From positions 1 to 64,000 of the forward strand of contig CAZDKK010000015.1 of NCBI GenBank assembly GCA_964506245.1: a stretch of 64,000 bases of DNA, read 5' to 3'. The translations under genes were made by a program, and so were the position numbers. The notes under the pieces are model-generated. The model made no database searches. It had not been told where the DNA came from and saw only the letters and a program-made list of their open reading frames with translations. Below are positions 15,874 to 25,081 of the stretch, in pieces. Positions within the stretch are counted from its first letter, which is position 1, and each line of letters starts with the position of its first letter. This DNA is from CAZDKK01 sp964506245. GTDB taxonomy: Bacteria; Eisenbacteria; RBG-16-71-46; CAIMUX01; WJJG01.

Positions 15874-18024
15874 ATGCCCACGCTGCTGCAACCTTCGATC
15901 GCCGCGCTGGTCGCGCTGCTCGCGGCGGCAACGTCAGGAAACGTTGGATCGCCCGTCCAGGCCGCTGCGCTGCGCAGCGGTACGCCGTCTGCTCGGGCCG
16001 CGACGGACAGCAGCGCCGGCGGTGCCGACCTGCCCGCCTTCAGCGACAGCATCGTCGTGCGGGCCGCTCCCCCATCACGGCTCGAGCTGCTGGCCCGTGG
16101 CGCCGGCGCTGCCACCCTGATCGACGTCGCGCTGGAGCGCGGGCCGGCGGAGGACGTCGCCGACCTGCTCGAGCGCACCGTCGGCACGAGCGTGCGACGC
16201 TACGGCGGTCCGGGGGCAGCCGCGACGCTCTCGATCCGCGGACTCGATCCAGGCCATGTGGAGGTCTTCGTCGGGCGCGTGCCCATGCGCACCGCTTCGC
16301 GCGGGAGCGCGGACCTGAGCGCGCTCGACCTGGCCCACTTCGAGGCGATCGAGATCTACCGCAGCCACCCCCCGGCCGAGCTCGGTGGAGAAGCGTGCGG
16401 CGCGGCGATCCGCCTCGTCCCACGCTCGACGGGCGGCGCGCGCGCCGCACTGCACGCATCGGGCGGGAGCTACGGCACCCGTTCCGTCGCCGCTTCGGCC
16501 TCCCTCAGCCGCGGGAGCACCAGTGGGCTGATCTGTGCCTCGCGTCAGGATACGCAGGGCGACTTCCGCTATCACGACGACAACGGAACGGAGCACGAGC
16601 CGGCCGACGATCGCTGGCGCACGTGGACCAACGGCGATGTCCGGCGCGCGGAGCTGTTCGCCAGCGCGACCCAGTCCCTGGGCCGCGTATTCACGCTGGC
16701 CGCGGCCAGCCAGGTGGTCGACGCGGATCAGGGCGTGCCGGGCACCGGCCACCGCCCCACGCAGCACACGCAGCTCGCCACCGATGGCGCGCTGCACCAG
16801 GGATCGGTGGCCGCGGACCTGGAGGCTTCGGGCCGGCTGCACGTGGAGATCTACGGCCATCGCGGGACGGAGTCGCGCCATTACCGCGATCCCGACCGTG
16901 AGCTGGCCGTCACCGGGACCGCCACCCGCGTGGACCAGGAGCAGGAGCGCGCGGGGATCGGTGGTCACGTGCGCTGGACGCGGTCGGGGGGCGGCCTGGC
17001 GGGCTGCCACGCGCCGGAGATCCTCTGGGAGCTGCGCGAAGAGACGCTGCGCAATCTGCCCGTCCAGGGCCGCACCGCTGAGGATCGCCGCCGGCGCAGC
17101 GGACGCCTCCTGTCGCTGGGAGACACCTGGGAGAGGTGGGGAGGCCGCGTCGGCCTCGAGGCCTTCTACCGCTGGGAACATGTCCGCAACAACTACGAGG
17201 GTGCGAATCCCTGGCGACCCTTCACCGAGCAGCCCTGGCAGACTGCGCGCCACGAGGGTCCGCGCTGGGGGCTGCGCTTCGACGCCGGTCGCGGCTGGAC
17301 GCTCAAGGCCACCTACACGCGCCACGCCCGCTTCCCGACCTTCGTCGAGCTCTTCGGCTACGCGGGAACGATCCAGGGCAATGCCCGCCTCGAGCCCGAG
17401 CGCGGCGAGCGCTGGGATGCGGGCTTTGCCTGGGAACCGGCCGGCCGGCCGCTGGGCCTGCGGGCGCGGGCCGAGCTGGCCTACTACGAGAATCGCGTCG
17501 AGCAGATGATCGTCCTGATCACCGTCTCCGACCGGGAGACCAAGCCGGTCAATCTCGACCGCGCGCGCCTGCAGGGCGTCGAGCTTGCGCTGGATCTCGA
17601 TCACCTCCCGCTCCTGCGCAGCCTGCGCTTGCCGGGAGTGCGCACCACAGATGCCTCGCTCGCCGGGCACCTCACCTGGCAGGAGACCCGCGACGAGGGC
17701 GAGTCGCCGATCTACCACGGCAAGGAGCTGACCTATCACCCCCCGTGGCAGGCGGGGCTGCAGACCTCCCTGACCCAGGGTCGACTGACGCTGCGGCACG
17801 ATGTTCGCTATCAGGACGGGGCGTACTGGAGCCGCTCGAACCTGCCGGAGTTCCGCAGCCCGGGCTATTGGAACCACGATCTGGCCCTGCGCTGGGAGGT
17901 GCAGCGCCGGCGCGCGGCGCTGGCGCTGCGCGTCGAGAACCTGTTCGACCGGCATCACGAGGACATCCGCGGCTATCCCCTGCCGGGACGCTCCTGGTAC
18001 GGCGGGATCGATCTGGAGCTGTAG
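15874..18024 (+). CDS. btuB: TonB-dependent cobalamin receptor, BtuB-like
   Basis: A 716-residue outer-membrane receptor. A signal peptide (residues 1-30) is followed by DSIVVRA near residue 57, which fits a TonB box. A plug domain follows (residues 85-190; SVRRYGGPGAAATLSIRGLDPGHVEVFVGRVPM, EIYRSHPPAELGGEACGAAIRL). A barrel of about 500 residues ends in SWYGGIDLEL, a typical terminal strand. The riboswitch directly upstream makes cobalamin or a corrinoid the most likely substrate. Energy would come from TonB-ExbBD, not encoded here. It is followed after 21 bp by a secreted propeller gene that may cooperate in ligand capture. GAGG lies 6 nt before the ATG. Confidence 0.9.
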   Translation: MPTLLQPSIAALVALLAAATSGNVGSPVQAAALRSGTPSARAATDSSAGGADLPAFSDSIVVRAAPPSRLELLARGAGAATLIDVALERGPAEDVADLLERTVGTSVRRYGGPGAAATLSIRGLDPGHVEVFVGRVPMRTASRGSADLSALDLAHFEAIEIYRSHPPAELGGEACGAAIRLVPRSTGGARAALHASGGSYGTRSVAASASLSRGSTSGLICASRQDTQGDFRYHDDNGTEHEPADDRWRTWTNGDVRRAELFASATQSLGRVFTLAAASQVVDADQGVPGTGHRPTQHTQLATDGALHQGSVAADLEASGRLHVEIYGHRGTESRHYRDPDRELAVTGTATRVDQEQERAGIGGHVRWTRSGGGLAGCHAPEILWELREETLRNLPVQGRTAEDRRRRSGRLLSLGDTWERWGGRVGLEAFYRWEHVRNNYEGANPWRPFTEQPWQTARHEGPRWGLRFDAGRGWTLKATYTRHARFPTFVELFGYAGTIQGNARLEPERGERWDAGFAWEPAGRPLGLRARAELAYYENRVEQMIVLITVSDRETKPVNLDRARLQGVELALDLDHLPLLRSLRLPGVRTTDASLAGHLTWQETRDEGESPIYHGKELTYHPPWQAGLQTSLTQGRLTLRHDVRYQDGAYWSRSNLPEFRSPGYWNHDLALRWEVQRRRAALALRVENLFDRHHEDIRGYPLPGRSWYGGIDLEL

Positions 18025-18045
18025 AACCAGAAGGGGGCGTGCACC

Positions 18046-19542
18046 ATGGGGCCGACAGCGAAAGGGCATCGGGAACGAGCGGGCAGGCGGCCGGACCTGG
18101 CGGGGCACGCGGGGGCCGGCCTCGTGGCGCCCGCGGTCGCGCTGGCCGCGCTCCTGGCCATGCGCGCGGCGGCCGCGCCGGGGGATGTGCTCCCCCCGTG
18201 GACCGACGGCGACGTCGTCTACGTGCTGACCTCGGAGTACGACTACAGCGCGGGCAGCGATGCACTCGTGCACACGGAGGCTCCCTGGCCGGCCGTGCTC
18301 TACCTCGACGCCTGGGTCGGGGACACGGAGGCGGTCTTCTACCAGGGCCTGGTCTACATCGTCAGCCGCTGGGGCGCGGACCACATCACCGTGCTCGATC
18401 CGCGGGATGAGTACGCGGTCGTGCGCCAGTTCAGCGTCGGCGCGTCGTCGAACCCCCAGCACGTCTGCTTCGTGGACAACCAGCGGGCCTTCGTGACGCG
18501 TTACGAGACCGACGAGCTGTGGGAGGTGAACCCGGCCACGGGCCAGCATACCGATACGATCGACCTGGGGCCGCTGGCCGACGACGACGGCATCCCCGAG
18601 ATGCACAAGATGGCCATTCACGACGGACGGCTCTACGTGACCATCCAGCGGATCGATCGCACCACCTGGGAGCCCGCGGGGGGATCGTGCCTGGCGGTCG
18701 TCGACCTGGCGGACAACACGCTGATCGACATGGACCCGTCTGCCGCGGGGATCCAAGGGGTCCCACTCGCGGCGCCCAATCCAAACAGCGGCATTCTCAT
18801 CGACCCGCGAACCGGGGACTTCCTGATCGGGGAGCTCGGGTTCTACGGGACGACCGACGGCGGGATCGAGCGCATGGACCCCGACACGCACGAGAGCCGC
18901 GGTTTCGTGCTCACCGAGGACGAGCTGGGCGGGGACCTGCATGCCTGGACGACCGGCAACGGCCAGGACGGGTACGCGGTGCGGCTCACCCCGGGCTGGA
19001 CGACCGACGCGGTGGCCTTCGACCTCAGGAGCGGCGAGGTGACGGCGACGATCGCCTCGAGCGCCGAGTTCGCCTACGCTCACCTGCTCGTCGATGTCGT
19101 TCGCGGGGAGTTGATCCTGTGCGACCGCACGTACGCGAACCCTGGGTTGCGCATCTTCGACACCGCGAGCCTGCAGCCCCTGACGCCGCAGCCCATCGGG
19201 GTCGGGCTCTACCCGCACTGGCTGCTGGCCGTGCCCGGTCCCGGCTCGGGTGTAGTCGCGGGCCCGGCCGCGCGCGCGGGGCGGATCGCGGTGTGGCCGC
19301 AGCCGGCGGCCGGGGCCGTGACGCTGCGCGTGGAGGACGCCGGGGGCGAGCCGGTCACCTTCGAGGTCTTCGACGCCGCGGGGCGGCGCGTGGCACACCT
19401 GGCGGCAGGCCCTGACCCCGCCGGCGAGCGAATCTGGGACGCCCGCGACGCCGCGGGGCGGCCGGTGCCCCCAGGGGTGTACTTGGCGCTCTCCCGCAGT
19501 GGCGGCATCACGCGGCGGGGAACCATCCACTTGCTCCGCTGA
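18046..19542 (+). CDS. Secreted beta-propeller with C-terminal sorting domain (possible BtuG counterpart)
   Basis: A 498-residue protein behind a strong AAGGGGG site, 21 bp after btuB. Residues 1-46 form a long signal sequence. Residues 48-395 show repeated YncE-like blades (DVVYVLTSEYDYSAG, GLVYIVSRWGADHITVLDP, HVCFVDNQRAFVTRYETDELWEVNPATGQ, ANPGLRIFDTASLQPL). The last 85 residues are a FlgD-like domain (WPQPAAGAVTLRV, VFDAAGRRVAHLAAG, PPGVYLALSRSG) ending in IHLLR. In Bacteroides, BtuG is a surface propeller that binds B12 and docks on BtuB. Position and fold here suggest the same role, with a sorting domain instead of a lipid anchor. This is inference; no ligand residues can be assigned. 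Confidence 0.75.
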   Translation: MGPTAKGHRERAGRRPDLAGHAGAGLVAPAVALAALLAMRAAAAPGDVLPPWTDGDVVYVLTSEYDYSAGSDALVHTEAPWPAVLYLDAWVGDTEAVFYQGLVYIVSRWGADHITVLDPRDEYAVVRQFSVGASSNPQHVCFVDNQRAFVTRYETDELWEVNPATGQHTDTIDLGPLADDDGIPEMHKMAIHDGRLYVTIQRIDRTTWEPAGGSCLAVVDLADNTLIDMDPSAAGIQGVPLAAPNPNSGILIDPRTGDFLIGELGFYGTTDGGIERMDPDTHESRGFVLTEDELGGDLHAWTTGNGQDGYAVRLTPGWTTDAVAFDLRSGEVTATIASSAEFAYAHLLVDVVRGELILCDRTYANPGLRIFDTASLQPLTPQPIGVGLYPHWLLAVPGPGSGVVAGPAARAGRIAVWPQPAAGAVTLRVEDAGGEPVTFEVFDAAGRRVAHLAAGPDPAGERIWDARDAAGRPVPPGVYLALSRSGGITRRGTIHLLR

Positions 19543-19547
19543 ACCCC

Positions 19548-19580
19548 CCGGCGGTGGCGCAGGTCAGCCACCGGCCCCGG
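19548..19580 (+). terminator. Terminator-like hairpin after the B12 unit
   Basis: CGGTGGC (19552-19558) and GCCACCG (19567-19573) pair around an 8-nt loop, with further C/G pairing outside a small bulge. There is no T tract, so it may be a factor-dependent or weak terminator. Confidence 0.4.
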
Positions 19581-19592
19581 GGCGCGCCCGCC

Positions 19593-19620
19593 TTGACAGC
19601 CCCTCCCTTGGCCCTATGAT
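19593..19620 (+). promoter_or_regulatory. Sigma-70-type promoter of the PilZ-HDOD gene
   Basis: A perfect TTGACA at 19593-19598 and TATGAT at 19615-19620 with a 16-bp spacer. The predicted start near 19627 would leave a leader of about 150 nt before the ATG at 19778. The leader contains no recognised RNA motif. Confidence 0.6.
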
Positions 19621-19777
19621 CGCACCGGCCCTTGGGACAGTCGCGATGCTCAGGCCCTCCATCCTCGCGGCCGGTCTAAAGATGGGGGATCGGCGCGCGA
19701 TATTCATATCAGTCGGCGGTTGCGCCACTTGGAACACCTTTTGCGCCGGACCGCAGCCGGATGCCAGTGGGGTAGAC

Positions 19778-21553
19778 ATGCAGCTTGGCCGCACTCATAG
19801 AGCACAGGTCAGATTCCCCATCCATTTCACCGCGCCCGATCGCTCCAAGACCTACATCGGGGAGACGATCGACATCTCCGCCAACGGTTTCTCCGTGCAG
19901 GTGCGCACGGACGATCCGCTGCCCACCATCATCCTGGCCGGACTGCTGCCGACCGACGTAGCGGGCGACACCATCCTGTGCAAGGCCAGAGTGGTCTGGC
20001 AGGGGGGCCTCGCGGGGGGCACGAAGCGCGCGAGCTACAAGATCACCTCGATTGCACAGAAGAGCCAGGAACGGTTGGATCAGATCATCCAGGAATCGGT
20101 CAACGCCCTGGTCGGCGAGCTTCAGGACCTGCCGGTGTTCGCCGACGCCAGCCGCCGCGAACTCGAGTCGCTCCTGCACATCGCCCGCTCCCGCGACGTT
20201 CTGGGCGAGACGGTGCTCTACGACGCCCCGGGCAAGACCGGCACGGGGGCGATCATCCTGCTCGAGGGCACGGTGGGCCAGATCGATCCCGGCCGGGATG
20301 GACGTTCGTGGGGCACGGGATCCGTCCTGGGTCAGTGGTCCGACGTCACGGTGCCGCCCGAGCCGCCCACACTGAAGTCGATCACGGACGTACGCGTGCT
20401 CCACCTGCCGGCAACCCTGCTGGGCGAGCTCGAGCAGAGCGCCCCCGACCTGGCGCGGCGCGTGCGCGGCGCGCTGGGGCAGGTCGCTCAGTCGGGCCGC
20501 GAGGGCGTGCAGGCCTCGCGCCGCCGCCGGCTCAAGCCGAACATCCTCAACGAGCTGCAGGAAATCCCGACGCTGCCCATCGTCTTCAACGCGGTCATGG
20601 ACTGCATCGAGGATCCCGACTCCACACCGCGCGACCTGGCGAACATCATCCGCAAGGACCAATCGCTGACGACCAAGGTCTTGCGCACCGTGAACTCCCC
20701 GCTCTACGGCTTCACCCGGAAGATCGCGTCGGTCGACGAGGCTGTCGTGCTGCTCGGTGTGAGCCAGTGCGCCAGCCTGGCCACCACGGCCATGCTGCTC
20801 AACACCCTGATCGACTCGAAGCGTCCCGACCGGCGGCCCGAGGGATTCTGGGAGCACTCGCTTGGCTCGGCCTACATCGCGGTGGCGATCGGCGAGAGCC
20901 TGCGCCGCGGCCAGCCCGCGGCGCAGCCCAGCGCCGCCGCCCGGTCGGGAAGCGGCAGGGCGTTGGGTGGGAGCGAGATGCCTGGCGTGTTTCCTGATCC
21001 GGTTGCCGCCTCGCAGCCGGCTGCCCAGGGGCAGAGCCGCCGCTTGTCGATTCCCCTGGACCGCCTTTTCACACTCGCGGTCGTGCACGACATCGGGCTG
21101 GTGGCGCTGTACATCAAGTTCCCCGAGCACTACGAGGCGGTCCGCAGCACGGTCTCCGAACACCTGACCTTCCACCGCGCCGAGATGGAGCTGCTCGAGG
21201 TCGACCACTGCCAGCTGGGCTATCGGATCGCCCAGGCTTGGCGTCTGCCCGAGCCGATGCCGACCGTCATCGCCGAACACCACCTGCCGCAGATCTGGGC
21301 CGAGGAGATGACGGATCGGGCCAAGCTCGTCGATCTCATGCGCGAAGACCCGCTGGTGACGCTCATCTCGCTGGCCGACCTGATGACGCGCCATTCGCTC
21401 ATCGGCGTCGAACAAGACGTGCGTCCGCCGGCCATCCCCGAGGTCTTTTTCGAGGCGCTCGGCCTCAACGAGGAAGATGCCGGCGAGATCCTGACCCAGG
21501 GTCCGCTGATCAAGGAGAAGGCCGAGCTGTTCTTCCGCGGCACGACCCTCTGA
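19778..21553 (+). CDS. PilZ-HDOD signalling protein
   Basis: A 591-residue cytoplasmic protein. Residues 1-105 form a PilZ-like domain (THRAQVRFPIHFTA, IGETIDISANGFSVQV), a family that often binds cyclic di-GMP; the usual RxxxR is represented only loosely by RTHRAQVR. Residues 125-230 look like a degenerate cyclic-nucleotide-binding-type beta barrel (ETVLYDAPGKTGTGAIILLEGTVGQI). Residues 255-490 are an HDOD domain (LQEIPTLPIVFNAVMDCIEDPDSTPRDLANIIRKDQSLTTKVLRTVNSPLYG in outline), interrupted by a 40-residue low-complexity insert before HDIGLVALY. The open frame extends 93 codons further upstream, but the ATG at 19778 fits the PilZ start. Likely a second-messenger-responsive regulator; partner unknown. 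Confidence 0.85.
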   Translation: MQLGRTHRAQVRFPIHFTAPDRSKTYIGETIDISANGFSVQVRTDDPLPTIILAGLLPTDVAGDTILCKARVVWQGGLAGGTKRASYKITSIAQKSQERLDQIIQESVNALVGELQDLPVFADASRRELESLLHIARSRDVLGETVLYDAPGKTGTGAIILLEGTVGQIDPGRDGRSWGTGSVLGQWSDVTVPPEPPTLKSITDVRVLHLPATLLGELEQSAPDLARRVRGALGQVAQSGREGVQASRRRRLKPNILNELQEIPTLPIVFNAVMDCIEDPDSTPRDLANIIRKDQSLTTKVLRTVNSPLYGFTRKIASVDEAVVLLGVSQCASLATTAMLLNTLIDSKRPDRRPEGFWEHSLGSAYIAVAIGESLRRGQPAAQPSAAARSGSGRALGGSEMPGVFPDPVAASQPAAQGQSRRLSIPLDRLFTLAVVHDIGLVALYIKFPEHYEAVRSTVSEHLTFHRAEMELLEVDHCQLGYRIAQAWRLPEPMPTVIAEHHLPQIWAEEMTDRAKLVDLMREDPLVTLISLADLMTRHSLIGVEQDVRPPAIPEVFFEALGLNEEDAGEILTQGPLIKEKAELFFRGTTL

Positions 21554-21612
21554 GCCCACGCGGGTGCATCCTGGCCCCTCGCTTGCTTCCCTGCCGTGCG
21601 AGGAGGTGGCTC

Positions 21613-22857
21613 ATGGAAGGCATCCAATCCGCGACGTCCATACGCTGGGGTGTCCTGGCGGCGAGCCTGGGGTGGCTCGCCCTTGCGCAGGCGGCAGGCC
21701 CAGGCTGCGCGACCGAGCGCGAACCCGCGGCGGCGCCGGACACGCGCGCGCCCGCCGTCGAGATCACATCACCGCTGCCCGACGCGACGGTCGTCGACTC
21801 GGTCGCCGTGGCGGTCGCCGCTGAGGATGAGACCGGTGTCGCGCGCGTGACGCTGCTTGTCGACGGCGCGACCTGCGCCACCCGGTATGCCCCACCCTGG
21901 ATCCTGGCCTGGGACACGAGCGTCTGTGCCGACAGCTCGCACCACGCCTTGCAGGCCGAGGCGGTGGACCCGGCGGGCAACCTGGCAGTCTCCTGCCCGA
22001 TCACGGTGCGCGTATTGCTCAACCAGGCACCCAGCCTCACCATCGCCTGGCCGCCCGACCGCGTCTGGCTCGCGGTCGATCGCGCCGGCCCACGCTGGCG
22101 CTGCGAGGCCCGGGATCCCGAAGACGGGCCGCTGGCAGCCGAGGCCATCACCTGGCGGCTCGACGGGGCCACGATCTGCGCAGGCTGTCTCGAGCTCGAT
22201 CCCCCGCCGGTCGCGCCGGGCGAGTACCGGCTGGCGGTCAGCGCTCAGGATCGCTGGGGCCGGCGCCGCGTGCGGACCCAGCAGCTCACAGCCTTCACGG
22301 ATCCGGGCCGGGCTTCGCCGGAGGCGACCTGGGCCACCTTCTTGTGCGCGCTGCGCGCCCGCGCCCCGCAGGAGGCCGCGGCCTGCCTGGCGGAGGACTT
22401 CGCGCTGCACGCACCCGAGCAGGGGCGGCCGGTGGATGCGCTGCGGAGCCCAGAGACCGCGTGCGCCCTGGCGGCCCTGGCCGGCGACAGCCTGCTGGAG
22501 GTCTTCACCCTCGCGTGCCACACGGGGCCGGTCGAGCTCTTCGAGGCGCGGGGCTGCCGTCATGCCAAGCTCGATCTGCGGGACCTCTGCCTGACGGCCA
22601 GTTGCCGCGCCAGTGCAGACACCCCTTCGGGCGCGCCGGCCGGCGCCGCGTTTTCCTTCGAGATCAGCGGCTCGGCCGCCCGCGTCTACCTGCGGGCCGG
22701 GGCGACCTCCGGTCTCCCCGGGGCGGAGCAGTGGTCGCTCGCCGCCTGGTGGGATCTGCACGGATCGACCTGGGCGACCGGGGGCGGGCGAGGTCTGACC
22801 TGGTTGCTGCTGGACGCGCTGCAGCGTGATCGGGCCGCGTTGCCGCCAGGTGGCTGA
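21613..22857 (+). CDS. Exported Ig-like domain protein
   Basis: A 414-residue protein starting at an ATG preceded by GAGGAGGTGG. Residues 12-30 form a signal segment; a cysteine at about residue 33 in GPGCAT might be lipidated, although the lipobox is poor. Residues 48-130 match a bacterial Ig-like fold (APAVEITSPLPDATVVDSVAVAVAAEDETGVARVTLLVDG in outline), and a second such domain follows at 135-225. The C-terminal 180 residues (PEATWATFLCALRARAPQEAAACLAEDFALH) resemble a small alpha+beta domain of the kind that scores residual activity or load, but I do not recognise it. It contains many cysteines, perhaps disulfides. Function unknown. Confidence 0.72.
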   Translation: MEGIQSATSIRWGVLAASLGWLALAQAAGPGCATEREPAAAPDTRAPAVEITSPLPDATVVDSVAVAVAAEDETGVARVTLLVDGATCATRYAPPWILAWDTSVCADSSHHALQAEAVDPAGNLAVSCPITVRVLLNQAPSLTIAWPPDRVWLAVDRAGPRWRCEARDPEDGPLAAEAITWRLDGATICAGCLELDPPPVAPGEYRLAVSAQDRWGRRRVRTQQLTAFTDPGRASPEATWATFLCALRARAPQEAAACLAEDFALHAPEQGRPVDALRSPETACALAALAGDSLLEVFTLACHTGPVELFEARGCRHAKLDLRDLCLTASCRASADTPSGAPAGAAFSFEISGSAARVYLRAGATSGLPGAEQWSLAAWWDLHGSTWATGGGRGLTWLLLDALQRDRAALPPGG

Positions 22858-22869
22858 GGCCGCCCGCGC

Positions 22870-24843
22870 TCACTCGCGCTGCAGGAGCTCCAGGATGACA
22901 TCCAGCACGCGCCGCGCGGCACCGCCCTCAGGCGGGCCGAAGACCGATTGGACGTAGTCACGCCAGGCATCGCCCGCACGCGCAGGGGTGAGCGATCCCG
23001 CCAGCGCCTTCTCGACCAACGGGCGCAGGGCCGCGGCGCTGTCGGCGCGATGGATCAGGTCGCCCGGATCGGGATGCAGGGCCGATGCCGCGGCCCACGT
23101 GCGCAAGTGCACCACCGGCAGGCGTCGCAGCACGCCCTCGGCCACATCGTCGGAGGTCGTGGCCAGCAGCGCGTCAAGGATCTCCATGGCTTCGGCGAAC
23201 TGGCCCGGTTGCAGCAGATGGATCCAGCGCAGTCCATGGCCCGCGGCCGACTGGCGGAAGGCGCGCTCCTCGCCCGGCGCTCCAGTCCGCACCTGCAGCA
23301 GCAGGAACGCATCCTGGCGCTGCTGCAGGGCCTCGCCCACCTGGGACAGGACGAGGGCGTGCTCCTCGGGACGGCAGGCGATGCCGAGGATGCGCTGGCC
23401 TTCCTCGATCCCCCACCTGCGCCGCAGGCGCTCACGGGATTCCGGGTCGGCCGGGGCGCCGAAGGCCACCGCATCGAGCCGCGGGTCCCCGGTGGCCGTG
23501 ACCTTGATCGGGTCGAGCGCCCCCCACTCCACCAGTTGCGCCTTGCAGCCGGGGCTGAAGACGCAGATGCGATCCGGGAGCAGCGCTGGCGCGGGCAGGC
23601 CCGCCGGCTGATCGCGGAAGACCTCCCGGCCCCATTGACCCTGCCGTAGCTGGAGCACCGCCGTGGGGATGCCCAACCGCAACGCGGCCGCCAGCACCGA
23701 GCGATTTTCATCGCGCTCGTGCGTCACCAGGATCGCGTCCGGACGGACGCCGCGCAGGAAGTGGCTCTCGCGGCGTGTGGCGCGGGCGTAGTCGAGCAGG
23801 TCGTGCTCCAGCGCCCTGTCCAGCCAGCGGACCACCAGATCGGTCAGGTCGAGTTCCTCGAAAACGAAGGCCTCGCGCAGCTCGTGACTCTCGCGCAGCC
23901 GGCGCCACGCGCGCTGAATGCTGCGCGTCTCCAGCACGCCGCGGCTCTTCTGGGCGAGGAGGAAGAGCAGATGTCGCCAGTAGACGGGCGGCAGGCGGCT
24001 GCCGGTCATCGCGCCGACGTCGGGATGATAGCTGCCCGAGCGGTAGTAGAGGCGCAAGGGCAGCCGCCGCCCCTCGCGCCAGATCGCCTCGATATGAACG
24101 TCGGTCCGCGCCCGGCTGCCCTCTGGCCCCCGGCGGCGGAGCCAGCAAGAATCGGCCGAGATGATCAGGACCTTGGGGCGGCGCACCAGCAGCTCTTCCG
24201 CCACGAATCGCACGCCGTGCCATCCGTCCTGGAGGAGGAAGAAGATCTTGCGCGCGCGGCGTTCGGTGGCCGTCTCGGCGGCCGGTCCTGTGGGTGTCGC
24301 CGTGTAGGCCACCTCCGGTCGGAATCGTCCGTAGGCCTGAGAGTCAGCCACCAGCTTCAGCAGCCGGCGTTGATCGTGGTCGACGCCCGCCGCCAGCACA
24401 CTCAAGCCGCCCTCCTGGCCGAGCGCGAGGAGCTGGGCCCGCAGGGAGACTAGCCCGCATAACCAGGGGATCATTCCGTCGCGCAAAAACGGCCAGAAGC
24501 TCAGGTCCCCGGTCGCGAAGACCCCCGACAAGTCCCAGCGCTGAGCCTGCTGGTCTACCCAGTGACGGACGCGCACGGGCAGATCCGGGTCGGCGGCGGG
24601 GAGGCGCGCGACCAGCTCCCCGCGCAGAAACGCGCGGAGCCCCGGGAAGACGTGGCTCACCTCCTGGTAGCCGCTGGGCACGCCGACCAGGTCGCCGTCG
24701 GGCCACCACTCGGGCAGCAGGCGCTGCACGACGCGCGGCTCGAGGGCAGGATGCACCAGCACCAGGTCAGGATCAGCGGAGGATGCAAGGCGCGGTGTCG
24801 TGGCGGCTGCGCCTGAAGGGTCCGTGCTCTGCGTGTCGTGCAT
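22870..24843 (-). CDS. Putative glycosyl/phosphotransferase for surface carbohydrate
   Basis: A 657-residue cytoplasmic protein without membrane helices. Blocks such as VLVTHERDENRSVLAAALRLGIPTAVLQLRQGQWG, PDRICVFSPGCKAQLVEWG and IKVTATGDPRLDAVAFG have the layout of CDP-glycerol- or GT-B-type transferases (a HG/Q loop, then TGxPRxD). A C-terminal Rossmann-like part follows, with TTSDDVAEGVLRRLPVVHL. The start is set by GGAGGGG: it abuts an ATG at 24849 but stands 6 nt before the ATG at 24843, so the latter is preferred. Convergent with the Ig-like gene (12 bp apart). With the flippase at 26392 it suggests a surface-polysaccharide function; substrate unknown. Confidence 0.6.
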   Translation of the reverse strand: MHDTQSTDPSGAAATTPRLASSADPDLVLVHPALEPRVVQRLLPEWWPDGDLVGVPSGYQEVSHVFPGLRAFLRGELVARLPAADPDLPVRVRHWVDQQAQRWDLSGVFATGDLSFWPFLRDGMIPWLCGLVSLRAQLLALGQEGGLSVLAAGVDHDQRRLLKLVADSQAYGRFRPEVAYTATPTGPAAETATERRARKIFFLLQDGWHGVRFVAEELLVRRPKVLIISADSCWLRRRGPEGSRARTDVHIEAIWREGRRLPLRLYYRSGSYHPDVGAMTGSRLPPVYWRHLLFLLAQKSRGVLETRSIQRAWRRLRESHELREAFVFEELDLTDLVVRWLDRALEHDLLDYARATRRESHFLRGVRPDAILVTHERDENRSVLAAALRLGIPTAVLQLRQGQWGREVFRDQPAGLPAPALLPDRICVFSPGCKAQLVEWGALDPIKVTATGDPRLDAVAFGAPADPESRERLRRRWGIEEGQRILGIACRPEEHALVLSQVGEALQQRQDAFLLLQVRTGAPGEERAFRQSAAGHGLRWIHLLQPGQFAEAMEILDALLATTSDDVAEGVLRRLPVVHLRTWAAASALHPDPGDLIHRADSAAALRPLVEKALAGSLTPARAGDAWRDYVQSVFGPPEGGAARRVLDVILELLQRE

Positions 24844-24968
24844 CTGCATCCCCTCCGCGATCCCCTGCGGCGCGCACGCGCCGGACCGGTTCCCGCGCTG
24901 ATGGAGCTTGCGCCGCGGAGCTTCGGCGGACCGGACCGGAGTGTCAAGGACCCGCGGGCTGCTTTTGG

Positions 24969-24998
24969 GTGACACCGCCCGAGAGGCCGCGCTAGACT
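24969..24998 (+). promoter_or_regulatory. Possible promoter of the ADP-ribosylglycohydrolase gene
   Basis: GTGACA at 24969-24974 and TAGACT at 24993-24998 with an 18-bp spacer, in the 238-bp gap between divergent genes. The match is moderate. Confidence 0.35.
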
Positions 24999-25081
24999 GT
25001 GCCATCCATGCGGGCTCGGGGGGAGGTTTGGGGAGCGCGCCCGCGGAGGGCGCCGCGAATCCCGCAGCGAGGAGTCAACCC

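Noticed and set aside
15389..16120. Plus-strand frame across the cobalamin riboswitch
   Set aside because: Covers a structured RNA element and a promoter; arginine-rich shadow without domain content.
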